Positions 41,086 through 49,908 are shown, counted from the stretch's first letter. The stretch: DNA of 64,000 nucleotides from Larkinella soli (GCF_003703975.1 NZ_QTJY01000002.1:434001-498000), one strand, 5' to 3'. Numbers and translations are program-made. The notes: generated by a model from the sequence alone, not told the origin.

Positions 41086-41101
41086 AAAAACCGCTACCCC
41101 T

Positions 41102-42235
41102 ATGCTTCTAACCGGCTTCAACCTTGCTCACTATCTGATGGATAAGGGGTACCTCTCCCCCGACGAAATTCTGGACGGCACCTACACCGCCCACCCGACT
41201 TCCAGCCGGAACACCAACTTCCTGATCAACCGGGATACCGGGTCGGAAGGTCTTTTCGTCAAGCAGGTGCAGGCCTGGGACCAGGAGAAGATCCTGACGC
41301 TTCGCTCGGAGGCCACCTGCTACTGGCTGGCCAACCAGGAGGATGAGTATGCGCAACTCAAGGCCTTTCTGCCCCGGTTTATCGAATTCGACCAACCGAA
41401 CCATATCCTCATCACCGGGGCCGTTCCGGATGCGATCAGCCTGAACGACTTTTACCTCCGGGAACGGCAGTTTCCGCCGATGCTCGCCGTTCAGCAGGCC
41501 GAACTGCTCTGCTCCTTCCATAAGGATCTGGCCCGCTCCGTGCGCGACCGGCCCAGCTTTCGTCTGTTCCGACGCCAGCCGCCGACGGTTTTCCATTGGA
41601 GTGCGTCCGGATTTTCCACCTACGGTGGAACGAAAAGCCTGGCCGAACAGCAGATGATTCAGCTCATCACCCGGAACAGCGACTATACGGAACGGATGGC
41701 GGCCGTGCGTGACCAGTGGGAAACCTCCAGCCTCATCCACGGCGACATCAAACCGGCCAATTTTCTGGTGGTCGGCATTCCGGTGGTCGGCATTCCGGTG
41801 GGCGGCAGCTCTATAAAAACCGGCCGTTTCGACCTGCGGCTGATCGACTGGGAAACGGCCGACATCGGCGATCCCTGCTGGGATGTGGCCGCCGTTTTTC
41901 AGAGTTACCTGTTCTACTGGATTTATCACGAACCCGCTGCCGATCAGACCGGCCCGAATCCCTTTATCGACCCCTGCTTTTCGCTCGAAGCCATGCAGCC
42001 CTCCATGCAGATGTTCTGGAAAACGTATGCCCGGAACATGGACTGGTCGGTCGAGGAGGCCCGGGATAACCTGAAAAAGACGGTCGGCTACTGCGCTATG
42101 AAGCTGATTCATACCTGTTTCGAATCCATCCAGCAACTGCCGGGCATGCCGCTCCACAGTGCCCGGATGCTGCAGCTGAGCCTGAATATGCTGACTGCCC
42201 CCGAAGTTGCCGCCTATGAACTGTTTGGCCTCTAA
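41102..42235 (+). CDS. Aminoglycoside-phosphotransferase-like kinase of the RiPP-like operon
   Basis: 377 residues with a protein-kinase-like fold of the APH type. An ATP-binding Lys is likely Lys54 (GLFVKQVQ); catalytic loop IHGDIKPANF (212-221, Asp215, Asn220) and metal-binding LIDWE (247-251, Asp249) are intact, then GDPCWDVAAVF. In class V lanthipeptide and thioamitide clusters an APH-like kinase phosphorylates Ser/Thr of the precursor before a HopA1-family lyase acts. Right after the catalytic loop is a perfect 15-bp tandem duplication (41768-41797, residues VVGIP twice). 51 bp after the precursor gene, 15 bp before the HopA1 gene. Confidence 0.85.
   Translation: MLLTGFNLAHYLMDKGYLSPDEILDGTYTAHPTSSRNTNFLINRDTGSEGLFVKQVQAWDQEKILTLRSEATCYWLANQEDEYAQLKAFLPRFIEFDQPNHILITGAVPDAISLNDFYLRERQFPPMLAVQQAELLCSFHKDLARSVRDRPSFRLFRRQPPTVFHWSASGFSTYGGTKSLAEQQMIQLITRNSDYTERMAAVRDQWETSSLIHGDIKPANFLVVGIPVVGIPVGGSSIKTGRFDLRLIDWETADIGDPCWDVAAVFQSYLFYWIYHEPAADQTGPNPFIDPCFSLEAMQPSMQMFWKTYARNMDWSVEEARDNLKKTVGYCAMKLIHTCFESIQQLPGMPLHSARMLQLSLNMLTAPEVAAYELFGL
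41768..41797 (+). repeat. 15-bp perfect tandem repeat inside the kinase gene
   Basis: GTGGTCGGCATTCCG occurs twice in tandem, encoding VVGIP-VVGIP just after the catalytic loop and before the metal-binding Asp. In-frame, so copy-number change would lengthen or shorten a loop by five residues. Confidence 0.85.
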
Positions 42236-42250
42236 CCCCGCCCTTCCCTG

Positions 42251-43234
42251 ATGGAAACCCTGTACGACACCCAGCTCCGGATGATGATGGAAGGCATCCG
42301 GATCGACCCCGAACAGCGCCGGATCACGGTCGCCGGGGAGACTGAACCGTTCCCCTATCAGCCTGAGAACCTGAGGTCTACCCTCAGCGGTATTCTGTAC
42401 CGGTATTTTTACAATGCCGCCGGCCGGACCGACGCCCCGGCCTATTCCGCTCCCGATGCCTCGCTGGTGGAAGCCTTGAGCCGGAACAATCGAACCCCCG
42501 AAGCCTTCGACGCGCCCTGGACGGTCGAAACGGTCGATACGTCCGGAACTGTCTATGCCGCCAAAGGCAACCTGAAACGGATGGTATTTGCGGGCGAGTT
42601 CGTTTACGACACCTCCAAACGCGGTCCGGCGCAACCCGGCGACCGGCTTCGTCTGCTGATGCATTCCGAAAACCGGGAGGGGCATAGCGGCTATTATTAC
42701 GCCTTTGGGCGGACGCCCGGCGAAGAGGGAACGGCCCTCCAGACCCGCCTTTACTTCAACGTTACCCCGGAGGGCTGCCTCCGGCTGGTCGACTGGCTGA
42801 CCGCGACGCTCAACCACCGGCACATCCCGTTTCAGTTCAAATGCCTGAATCATCCGGACCTGTTCGAACGATCCGACACGGCGGTTCTGTATTTACAGAA
42901 GCCGTATGTCAACGCCGTCCTGGACCTGCTGACGGAAGCCTACGACGAGTTTCAGCCGTTTCTGCGCCGGCCGGTGCCGATGTTTACCCTCCCGCTGGCC
43001 CCCGGCATCGCCTTTGCCGAGAGCCCGCCCAACCCCGGTGAGAGTTTTGGGACGAGCCGCTGCGGCCTCATTGCCCAGGGCATCGCGGAAGCCGTAGAAG
43101 CCGGCAAAGAAGCCGGGGCGTATGAAACGGCCGTCAAAACCGTCTTCGATCAGGTCGGCCTGTCGACCGAACAGCCATACCGAAATCCGCGCTCGCAGTA
43201 TCCCTTTGTTTTCCCGATCTTTTCTGCCGAATAA
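42251..43234 (+). CDS. HopA1-family protein, candidate phospho-Ser/Thr lyase
   Basis: 327 residues. The central and C-terminal parts carry the family pattern: LYFNVTPEGCLRLVDWLT, IPFQFKCLNHP, ERSDTAVLYL, and LPLAPGIAFAESPPNPGESFGTSRCGLIAQGI. HopA1 was named for a Pseudomonas type III effector; bacterial biosynthetic members act as lyases with an APH-like kinase to make dehydroalanine and dehydrobutyrine in class V lanthipeptides and thioamitides. No secretion system is present here, and the neighbours (kinase upstream, LanC downstream) support the biosynthetic role. The LanC-like gene starts 4 bp later. Confidence 0.85.
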   Translation: METLYDTQLRMMMEGIRIDPEQRRITVAGETEPFPYQPENLRSTLSGILYRYFYNAAGRTDAPAYSAPDASLVEALSRNNRTPEAFDAPWTVETVDTSGTVYAAKGNLKRMVFAGEFVYDTSKRGPAQPGDRLRLLMHSENREGHSGYYYAFGRTPGEEGTALQTRLYFNVTPEGCLRLVDWLTATLNHRHIPFQFKCLNHPDLFERSDTAVLYLQKPYVNAVLDLLTEAYDEFQPFLRRPVPMFTLPLAPGIAFAESPPNPGESFGTSRCGLIAQGIAEAVEAGKEAGAYETAVKTVFDQVGLSTEQPYRNPRSQYPFVFPIFSAE

Positions 43235-43238
43235 ACCG

Positions 43239-44519
43239 ATGGAAACCCTCCTGACCACTTCCCCCAAACCCATCGCTCCTGCTCCCGGAGAGAATTCCTT
43301 TTTGGAAACGGCCGCCGACATCGGCCGGCTGATCTGCCGGGACGCCATCTGGCATCGCTCCCGGTGCAATTTCCTGACATCCATCAACGATCCGGCCTAC
43401 GACTATCCCCGCCCCTATTTCAAGGCTCTGGAAGCCGACTTTTATTCCGGCTCGGCGGGCGTGGCCTTCTTTCTGGCGGCACTTTACCGGGCCGCCCCCG
43501 ACCGGCAGCTTCGGAAAACCGCTCTGGGCATCCTTCAGACGACGCTGGATAATGCCCGGCGGATCGCCCCGCCCTCCGTATTAGGATTCTTCACCGGCTG
43601 GACCGGGATCGCCTGGGTGGCCATTCAGGCCGGGCGGTGGCTGGGCGAAGAAGAACCCATTGTCCGGGGGCTCCAACTGCTGCATTCGGTCGCGACGCTC
43701 GACCTGGAGCAAACCGGAATGGATGTGGTCGACGGAGCCGCCGGGGTCATTCCGGTCCTGCGGCAGGTTGAAGCCGGCTACCCGGAGCAAAATCGGCGGG
43801 ATTTCGTGATCCGGCTGGCCGACCATCTCCTTTCCACCGCCGAACGCTCCCCGGCCGGATGGTCCTGGAAAACGGTGACCGGGGGAAACCACCGCAACCT
43901 GACCGGGTTCGCCCACGGCGTGGCCGGCATCGTCAACGCGCTGCTGGAAGCCGCCGACCTGACCGGGAGCGCCGTTTACCGGGAAGCGGCTTTCGAGGGA
44001 TTGCGGTATGAGAACACCTGGTTTCTGCCTGCGGAACAAAACTGGCCCGACTTTCGGATGGGCACCCAGGCGCCGTCGAACCCGATGGCGGTGGAAGCAC
44101 CGGCCTGTTCCTGTGCCTGGTGTCATGGTGCCCCCGGCATTGCCCTTTCCCGGCTCCGGGGTTTTGAACTGACCGGCGACAAAACCCTGCTGACGGAAGC
44201 GGAAACGGCGGTCCGGACGACTGCCCGCCAGCTGACCTGGGAGCAGCAGATGAACTTTTCCCAGTGTCACGGCCTGGCCGGTAATGCCGATGTGCTGCTC
44301 GAAGCCTCGGCGATTCTTCAGGAACCGGCGTGGCGCGAAAAGGCCGAAGCAACCGGCCGAATGGGCCAGGAGCGGTTTGCCCGCACCGGCCTGTGGGCCA
44401 ACGGTCTGTACAATGACTTCCAGATTCCGGACTTTATGCTCGGCCTGTCGGGAACAGGTTATTTTTACCTCCGGCTTTTCCGGCCGGAATCCTTCCGGTC
44501 GGTATTGCTGCTGCGGTAA
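43239..44519 (+). CDS. LanC-like lanthionine cyclase
   Basis: 426 residues from the ATG at 43239 (METLLTTSPKPIAPAPGENS); an in-frame start at 43122 would overlap the HopA1 gene and is rejected. An alpha/alpha toroid with the repeated glycine motifs FYSGSAGVAFFL, GFFTGWTGIAWVA, GFAHGVAGIVNALL and GLSGTGYFYLRL. Zinc ligands are Cys295 (WCHGAPG), Cys343 and His344 (SQCHGLAG); His226 in GFAHG matches the cyclase active-site region. It should add Cys thiols to dehydrated Ser/Thr in the precursor at 40286. Last gene of the operon; no exporter or leader peptidase follows. Confidence 0.9.
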   Translation: METLLTTSPKPIAPAPGENSFLETAADIGRLICRDAIWHRSRCNFLTSINDPAYDYPRPYFKALEADFYSGSAGVAFFLAALYRAAPDRQLRKTALGILQTTLDNARRIAPPSVLGFFTGWTGIAWVAIQAGRWLGEEEPIVRGLQLLHSVATLDLEQTGMDVVDGAAGVIPVLRQVEAGYPEQNRRDFVIRLADHLLSTAERSPAGWSWKTVTGGNHRNLTGFAHGVAGIVNALLEAADLTGSAVYREAAFEGLRYENTWFLPAEQNWPDFRMGTQAPSNPMAVEAPACSCAWCHGAPGIALSRLRGFELTGDKTLLTEAETAVRTTARQLTWEQQMNFSQCHGLAGNADVLLEASAILQEPAWREKAEATGRMGQERFARTGLWANGLYNDFQIPDFMLGLSGTGYFYLRLFRPESFRSVLLLR

Positions 44520-44539
44520 CCCACCGGGTCGGGCTTCGA

Positions 44540-45688
44540 TCATGGGCCGGCCGGTTCGGCAATCCGGATATAATCGGCATTCGGTTTGGAATGGACCCCG
44601 AAGCGGTAGGTGAAACCGGCGACCGGATGGAAGTCTTTCCGGGACCGATAGTTGCCCACTTCCAGCAGCAGGCCGTACCGTCCGCCGAAATGGTACCGAA
44701 CCCCGGCATAGGCATTCGGGAAGGCTTCCTGAATAATGAGAATGGTCCGATGATGGAGAGTGCCGTAACTGAGGCCGAAACCGACGTAATAGTCGAAGGG
44801 ATCAGCCGCAAAATGATACAGCAGCCGGAGCCCGACGGAATGAGTCCGGCTTTTCCCCCCGGCCGAAGCGCAATAGATAAATCCGTGACTGATTTGTTGG
44901 TCGAGGAGTCGGGTACGGCGGTCGTAGGCGATCATCCCGCTGAAGATATTACCGAGATACAGCCCCGCCAGAGCGACGGAAGAAGAGTCGATCCGGAAGG
45001 CGCTTCGTTTCAGATTGGTAGTGAACCGGTTTTTAAGAAACGGCTCGTCCTTTCCGTACGAATCCGATAAGCCATACCGAAGGCTCAGATCGACCGAATG
45101 ATTGAAAAACCGGGCCGTCTCTCCCGTCCGGCCGAAGGGCGCCATCTGGAGGTAATGGTTCAGGCCCCGGCTATACCCCAGCTCGACACTCAGCCGGCGG
45201 TTAGGGCTGAATCTGACTTGCGGACGAATGGACACCACTCGCTTCGACGGCAGGTAATGATCATTGTTAGGCTTTTGATTCAGATTGATTACCTGATGAT
45301 CGGCCAGAAACCGGAACCGAAAGCCCATCGACGCCGACAGGTGTCGGCTGAGGGTATACCTTCCGTATGGCTCGATCCCGAGGTACTGAAAACGGTTTTT
45401 CGTCAGAACCCGATGGTCTAGCGTACTGTTGACTTGCTCCAGGAGGTTCACGGTGACCGAATTCCCATACGTAAAACGAGTCAAACTGCTGCGTTCCAGA
45501 CTGAATCCGGCCCAGTAATCATAGGCAATATCAAAGCCTAGCCAGACGGGTCGGTGAAAGGGCGTGTTAATGGTGTGGGTCGTCTGGTGCGGAAACCCAC
45601 CCCCTGCCGATGCGCTCCAGCGGACTTTACGCTGGGCGCATACCGGCAGGGTGATCGCCCACAGAAGAAAAACGAAGGCGGCTTTCAC
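44540..45688 (-). CDS. Outer-membrane barrel-like protein, unknown function
   Basis: 382 residues: signal peptide MKAAFVFLLWAITLPVCAQ, then many alternating strands (FLADHQVINLNQ, VSIRPQVRFSPNRRLSVELGYSRGLNHY, HSVGLRLLYHF, YGLLLEVGNYRSR, VAGFTYRFGV) rich in Tyr and Arg. The overall look is a barrel of twelve or more strands, but the C-terminus extends past the last strand (HSKPNADYIRIAEPAGP). Convergent with the LanC-like gene, 20 bp apart, so not obviously part of that operon. 21 bp downstream of the lipoprotein gene. Confidence 0.65.
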   Translation of the reverse strand: MKAAFVFLLWAITLPVCAQRKVRWSASAGGGFPHQTTHTINTPFHRPVWLGFDIAYDYWAGFSLERSSLTRFTYGNSVTVNLLEQVNSTLDHRVLTKNRFQYLGIEPYGRYTLSRHLSASMGFRFRFLADHQVINLNQKPNNDHYLPSKRVVSIRPQVRFSPNRRLSVELGYSRGLNHYLQMAPFGRTGETARFFNHSVDLSLRYGLSDSYGKDEPFLKNRFTTNLKRSAFRIDSSSVALAGLYLGNIFSGMIAYDRRTRLLDQQISHGFIYCASAGGKSRTHSVGLRLLYHFAADPFDYYVGFGLSYGTLHHRTILIIQEAFPNAYAGVRYHFGGRYGLLLEVGNYRSRKDFHPVAGFTYRFGVHSKPNADYIRIAEPAGP

Positions 45689-45709
45689 GAGAGGTCAGGA
45701 GATCTCGGG

Positions 45710-46777
45710 TTAACAGTCCATGGAAAGCCGGAGCGTGGGAATATCATTGTTCTGATAGAAGCCGTTCCCCGAAAAATTGAAGTAACTTACCCAGTATTTG
45801 GTCTGGTAATCCGTCAGATTAAAAAATACCTGCTGGGTGCCTGTAAAATCGATCCCTTCCCAGTTGTTGCTGTAGGTAAAATTGCAGGGCGGGAAATAGC
45901 TGATAAGGGGCGGATTCTTCGGAATGGTGAAGGTAAGTGTGAATTGAGAGGACAGGGTTTGGCGGGTCCGGTAGGAAAACCAACCAAAAGGGCCTTTTTG
46001 CTGGGCTACGCCTTTGGCATAGGGCGTCACATACAAATTGTACAGGTTTTCTCCAATTTTGACCCGATAAGTCGATGCAAAAACCTCGAGTCTGATCCTC
46101 ACGTTGCCGTCGACCTGGTATTTTACGATTCCGTAATGGCAGGCCGACCGGCGTCCGTTTTTGTGGTTGGATTTTCGTTTATACCGCTCGACCACGTCCG
46201 ACACCTCGTTTCGTTTGTTTTTATCCCCGTCGAGGATAATCCGCTGTTCCTCATCGTCGAAGTAGTAGAGCATTTTGCCGACATAGACCAGATTTTCTTC
46301 ATTCAGCAGGGCAGCGATGCGGAGATCCGAATTGGAATACCTGAAACCGGCCTCCGCATCGGTGCTGACCATGCCGCCGAATTCCTTTACAAGGTCATCG
46401 TACCGTTTTTTGTCTTTTTTCCGGGCGGCCTCCCCGATCCGGGCGTTAAAATCCTGGAACTTCATCAGCAGGGATTCGAACCCGGCCTTTTCGGCAAACC
46501 TGATCCGATCGGCCACCGACAGTTTTGCCATACTGTCCAGCGTTCGGACGAAAGCATCTCCGTCTCTGAAATGCAGCATCCCCTGCCGAACCTCGAACGC
46601 CCCTTTGATGCTTTCATCACTCCTGTTTTTCCCCCATTTCGTCTCGTAGTCTTTTCTGGCTCTGTCGTCGGCAGACGTAACTTCACTGGGAGTGACCGAC
46701 GATTTTTTCTGGGCTTCATGGCTGCAGGCCTGCCCTAAAAGGATTGCACTGATAATCGTAAGCAGTTTCGCTTTCAT
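45710..46777 (-). CDS. Putative lipoprotein, unknown function
   Basis: 355 residues. A lipoprotein signal with lipobox (ISAILLGQACSHE) is followed by a charged helical region (about 25-135) and a C-terminal beta-rich domain (about 190-355, with FASTYRVKIGENLYNLYVTPYAKG and WVSYFNFSGNGFYQ). Base composition is lower in GC than its neighbours and its Lys/Asn use is higher, which may mean recent acquisition. Cotranscribed with the barrel gene downstream. No family recognised. A 7-bp-arm palindrome lies 77 bp upstream. Confidence 0.65.
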   Translation of the reverse strand: MKAKLLTIISAILLGQACSHEAQKKSSVTPSEVTSADDRARKDYETKWGKNRSDESIKGAFEVRQGMLHFRDGDAFVRTLDSMAKLSVADRIRFAEKAGFESLLMKFQDFNARIGEAARKKDKKRYDDLVKEFGGMVSTDAEAGFRYSNSDLRIAALLNEENLVYVGKMLYYFDDEEQRIILDGDKNKRNEVSDVVERYKRKSNHKNGRRSACHYGIVKYQVDGNVRIRLEVFASTYRVKIGENLYNLYVTPYAKGVAQQKGPFGWFSYRTRQTLSSQFTLTFTIPKNPPLISYFPPCNFTYSNNWEGIDFTGTQQVFFNLTDYQTKYWVSYFNFSGNGFYQNNDIPTLRLSMDC

Positions 46778-46853
46778 CGAAATGACTGGCGGATAGGTTG
46801 AAAATCGTGAAAACTGTTTTACGGGTCAGCTACAAGTACTATTTTCAATTATA

Positions 46854-46869
46854 TGTTTGTGTACAAACA
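46854..46869. promoter_or_regulatory. Palindrome TGTTTGT-N2-ACAAACA upstream of the lipoprotein gene
   Basis: Perfect 7-bp arms around GT. It lies 77 bp upstream of the ATG at 46777 in an AT-rich promoter zone, a plausible operator for a dimeric regulator. No regulator is assigned. Confidence 0.4.
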
Positions 46870-47007
46870 ATGATTGGCAATAATATAATCTTTCTGAATA
46901 CCGGGCAAGCCGGAGTCCGATAATTTTAATTCCACCTTTGCTTAAGTTGCCTGAATTAGAGGAATTAAAACTATTTGTCTATCAAACTTCTACAAATAGT
47001 AACCTTT

Positions 47008-48222
47008 TTATTCGTGGGCCGGAGGAGTCTTTGCCCCTTCGAACCGGGAGGTTTCCGGGTGAAACGTCTGCCAGGAATGCCAGAATTCCTGGGAAGCGGA
47101 CAGGGCGGTCAACTTCCGGCCTACGAGTTCTCCTTCCATACAGACGCCCTGCCGGTTCCAGAGCGACCCGGTTTCGGCATCCCGGAAAGTATCGGTTCCG
47201 GCCGGGGCAAACGTCAGGGTTCGGCCGTCTACCTCCCGGTTCCAGACGTGAAAGGACGCGCTGTCGGCCGCGACCATCAGCACCAGCGGCCGGCCGCCCA
47301 ACCGGTCGTTCGTGATTTTACGGTCGAGAAGCCGGTTCCAGTCATAGGCCCGGGCGGCCCGGTTCTGCACCACTCCGACGACCCATGATTTCCGTTTCCA
47401 CGACAGACTGTCGCGTCGGGTCAGCTCGCCTTTCGACTTCCCCTTATCGAAGGGGTCCATGCCCTTGTAGTCTTTGTTGAAGGTAGTATCGGGCTGAAGG
47501 ACCAGGGTTTCAGGGTGTTGTTCGGCCCAGGCGGCCAGCGTCATATGCTCCGCCGGAAGGTCCGGCAGGGTCTGGCCTTTCAGCGGCCCGACGACGGCCT
47601 CGCCGTTCACCTGCCGCCACCAGCTGCCGGTGGTCCGGTCTTCGAACATGGCGTTGAAGTGGTCCATTCCCACCAGCCGGAACGTTTCGGGCCGGCCGTT
47701 CACCAGCGGTCGGAACACCCGTCCGGTCCGGCAAACGGTGCAGTAAGTGATCATGACCGGCTCCCCTCCCACCGTGTCGCGCACCTGATGGTGGTAGCCG
47801 ATCAGCTGAATCGGATAAGCCCGGGCCTGGCCGTTCAGCAGCAGCCCCAGCACCAGTTTGTGGCCCGGAATCTTATTGGCTTTCATCGGCGCCAGCCGTA
47901 CCGTGCGCGGCTGATGAAAGATCTTCTCCGCCAGAAACTGGAAGTTAAACAGGTAGAAAACCGCCCCGTAGCCGGCCAGCAGCACCAGCACGAGCGCCTT
48001 CCTGAGCTTCGGTCCCCGCTCGGCCAGCAGCCGGTAGGTCGGCCAGAGGAGCAGCATCCCGCCGACGATTCGCAGCCAGAAAATATTCTGATGGATCCAG
48101 TAGGCCGGCGTAATGGTTTCGCTCTCCTGGCTTCCCGGAAACGGCATGATGAAATACACTTTGGCCACTTCCAGGGCCGCCAGGAGCAGGATTCCGGGGA
48201 TAAATAGCAGCAGCTTGTTCAT
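47008..48222 (-). CDS. DUF3179 membrane-anchored protein
   Basis: 404 residues from the ATG at 48222 (MNKLLLFIPGILLLAALEVAK). Three N-terminal membrane helices (about 4-25, 48-64 and 73-93), then the DUF3179 domain with VMITYCTVCRTGRVFRP, DHFNAMFEDRTTGSWWRQVNGEAVVGPL and the C-terminal GRTLTFAP and TGSLWNRQG. Two conserved Cys in YCTVCRTG. Function unknown in general. Upstream of it, on the same strand, is the PAP2/haloperoxidase-like gene, separated by a strong hairpin. Confidence 0.85.
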   Translation of the reverse strand: MNKLLLFIPGILLLAALEVAKVYFIMPFPGSQESETITPAYWIHQNIFWLRIVGGMLLLWPTYRLLAERGPKLRKALVLVLLAGYGAVFYLFNFQFLAEKIFHQPRTVRLAPMKANKIPGHKLVLGLLLNGQARAYPIQLIGYHHQVRDTVGGEPVMITYCTVCRTGRVFRPLVNGRPETFRLVGMDHFNAMFEDRTTGSWWRQVNGEAVVGPLKGQTLPDLPAEHMTLAAWAEQHPETLVLQPDTTFNKDYKGMDPFDKGKSKGELTRRDSLSWKRKSWVVGVVQNRAARAYDWNRLLDRKITNDRLGGRPLVLMVAADSASFHVWNREVDGRTLTFAPAGTDTFRDAETGSLWNRQGVCMEGELVGRKLTALSASQEFWHSWQTFHPETSRFEGAKTPPAHE

Positions 48223-48293
48223 GATGGGCCGGGAGATAAGGGTCATCGGCCGTATAGCCGTATTCGGCGATTCGGGCGTATCGGTAACGTTCC

Positions 48294-48324
48294 GGATTCC
48301 CAGGCCGAAACGGCCTGGGAATCC
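48294..48324. terminator. Strong hairpin between the haloperoxidase-like and DUF3179 genes
   Basis: Perfect 13-bp stem GGATTCCCAGGCC (48294-48306) with GGCCTGGGAATCC (48312-48324), GAAAC loop. No T tract on the minus strand, so termination may be partial. Confidence 0.6.
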
Positions 48325-48348
48325 GTTTGGGAGATCACATTCGGTCTT

Positions 48349-49896
48349 TTAGAGTCCCGAGCCGTCCGCCTTGCCGCGGGCCACCGCATAGTCGCCGATG
48401 GCTACCCCGCATTTCAGGCCCGCTTCGCAGTCGAAGCGAAAATGGATCAGGCCGTACATCCGGGACGTTGAAGCTTCCTGCGCCATCTTATCGAAGGAAC
48501 CGGCTTTGTCCGGGAATACATAACCCAGTACCCGGGCCGCAGCCCCTGAAAACGTCGAGTGACCGGACGTGTAGGACGGGAAGTTGGGCAGCCCCACCGA
48601 GGTTTTCAGGCCAAATTGCTGCGGACGGGGGTAATAGTAATAGAATTTGGTATCCCAGCAGCAGATGCCTGCGTCCATCTGACTGGTCCCGAGCAGGGCC
48701 AGCGTCCGGGCGGTGCGTACCTCGCTGAATTTGGCGTCGTGGGCGGCATTGACGGCCGTCCGGAACCAGTGTCCGGGGGGCGTGTAGCTTCCGGCGCCGT
48801 CGGACCAGTAGTTGGCAATGCGGGCCTGCTCCCGGGTCTGGTTCTTCTGAATGTCCTTCAGTTCATCCAGCGCCTTTTTGAAGTCGGGGCTATCGAGCGC
48901 CGGCGGAGGTCCCGGGCGCAGTTTGATCATGGTTTCACGATCGAAGTTCCAGGTCTGCACGGCACCGTAGTTCGGCAGCATGGGCGGCCGCTTCGGGCTT
49001 TCCTGGCTGATCCAGACTTCCGTCAGCCCGAGCAGTTTGGCCTTTTCGATCATTCCGGCGGTCAGGGCCTGGTTGTTGGCCGTGCTCATTCCGTCGGCCC
49101 GGGCCCTGCCCATCACTTTGGCGGCTACGGCCGTCCCGAGGTCGGCACCGGCGGTCAGGTCGCTTTCCACGTTCATGCCCGCCCAGAGCCGGCTTTCACG
49201 ATGCTCTTTCATTTTGGCTTCCAGAAAAGGCACCTCGCCGGGGAACATGGCCTTCAGCACGGTGAACGAAGCGGCTGCCACCACGGCGTCTTCCGAGGGA
49301 TACGACGGCAGACCCGATACCGGCAAAACCGCCTGAATACCCGAGTCGACTTTGGAAGGTGCTTCCCGACGGTATTTGAACTTGTAATTCCAGGCCGCCA
49401 CCAGGGCGTCATACTGCGCCACGCTCAGGTAGGCCAGCGCCCGGGCGGTATAGGGCGGGTTGGCAAACGGAAACTTCGGATCGGCCAGCGGGTTGTTGGC
49501 ATCCGGCACCGGATACTTTCCTTCGGCATTGGAAGCCGGGGGAATGTTGTACCGGGCGGCCAGCTCACGGGCGATCTCGTTCCAGCGGTATACGGCGCCG
49601 GCGCCCCAGTACGAAATGGCGTCGCGCTGGACACCCGTCAGACCGGCCATCTTCTGTTTCAATGCGCTCAGTTCGGCCTTGTATTCGGCGGAGGTGACGG
49701 CTTTGGGTTCCGGCAACGCCACCTCGGAAGAACCGGTCAGGACGTAGGGTTTCCAGGCGCCGGCTTTTTCATCCAGATTACCCGGAGAATAGGCCTGACG
49801 TTCAGGCTCATCGATGGATTTGTCACAGGAAACGACCAGCGCTCCGGCGCCCGCCAGAAGGGCAGGAAGAAGTATGAAGGAGATATATTTTTTCAC
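48349..49896 (-). CDS. Vanadium-haloperoxidase/PAP2-like lipoprotein
   Basis: 515 residues from a GTG at 49896 (KKYISFILLPALLAGAGALV), with a lipobox ending at ...VVSC. All three PAP2-superfamily motifs are present near the C-terminus: K-x6-RP in KFYYYYPRP, PSYTSGH, and SR-x5-H-x3-D in SRMYGLIHFRFD. The length and long helical N-terminal half fit the vanadium-dependent haloperoxidase-like branch rather than a small lipid phosphatase. It could bind vanadate and act as halide peroxidase, or phosphate and act as phosphatase; motif alone cannot decide. Upstream are two barrel genes on the same strand. Confidence 0.85.
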   Translation of the reverse strand: MKKYISFILLPALLAGAGALVVSCDKSIDEPERQAYSPGNLDEKAGAWKPYVLTGSSEVALPEPKAVTSAEYKAELSALKQKMAGLTGVQRDAISYWGAGAVYRWNEIARELAARYNIPPASNAEGKYPVPDANNPLADPKFPFANPPYTARALAYLSVAQYDALVAAWNYKFKYRREAPSKVDSGIQAVLPVSGLPSYPSEDAVVAAASFTVLKAMFPGEVPFLEAKMKEHRESRLWAGMNVESDLTAGADLGTAVAAKVMGRARADGMSTANNQALTAGMIEKAKLLGLTEVWISQESPKRPPMLPNYGAVQTWNFDRETMIKLRPGPPPALDSPDFKKALDELKDIQKNQTREQARIANYWSDGAGSYTPPGHWFRTAVNAAHDAKFSEVRTARTLALLGTSQMDAGICCWDTKFYYYYPRPQQFGLKTSVGLPNFPSYTSGHSTFSGAAARVLGYVFPDKAGSFDKMAQEASTSRMYGLIHFRFDCEAGLKCGVAIGDYAVARGKADGSGL

Positions 49897-49908
49897 GGTG
49901 AGTCCCAA

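Noticed and set aside
41768-41797. Tandem repeat in the kinase gene as part of a CRISPR or VNTR array
   Set aside because: Only two adjacent copies without spacers, in frame and inside a coding region.
42251-43234. HopA1-family protein as a type III secreted effector
   Set aside because: No type III secretion genes or chaperone nearby, and Cytophagales are not known to have the system; the biosynthetic context is stronger.
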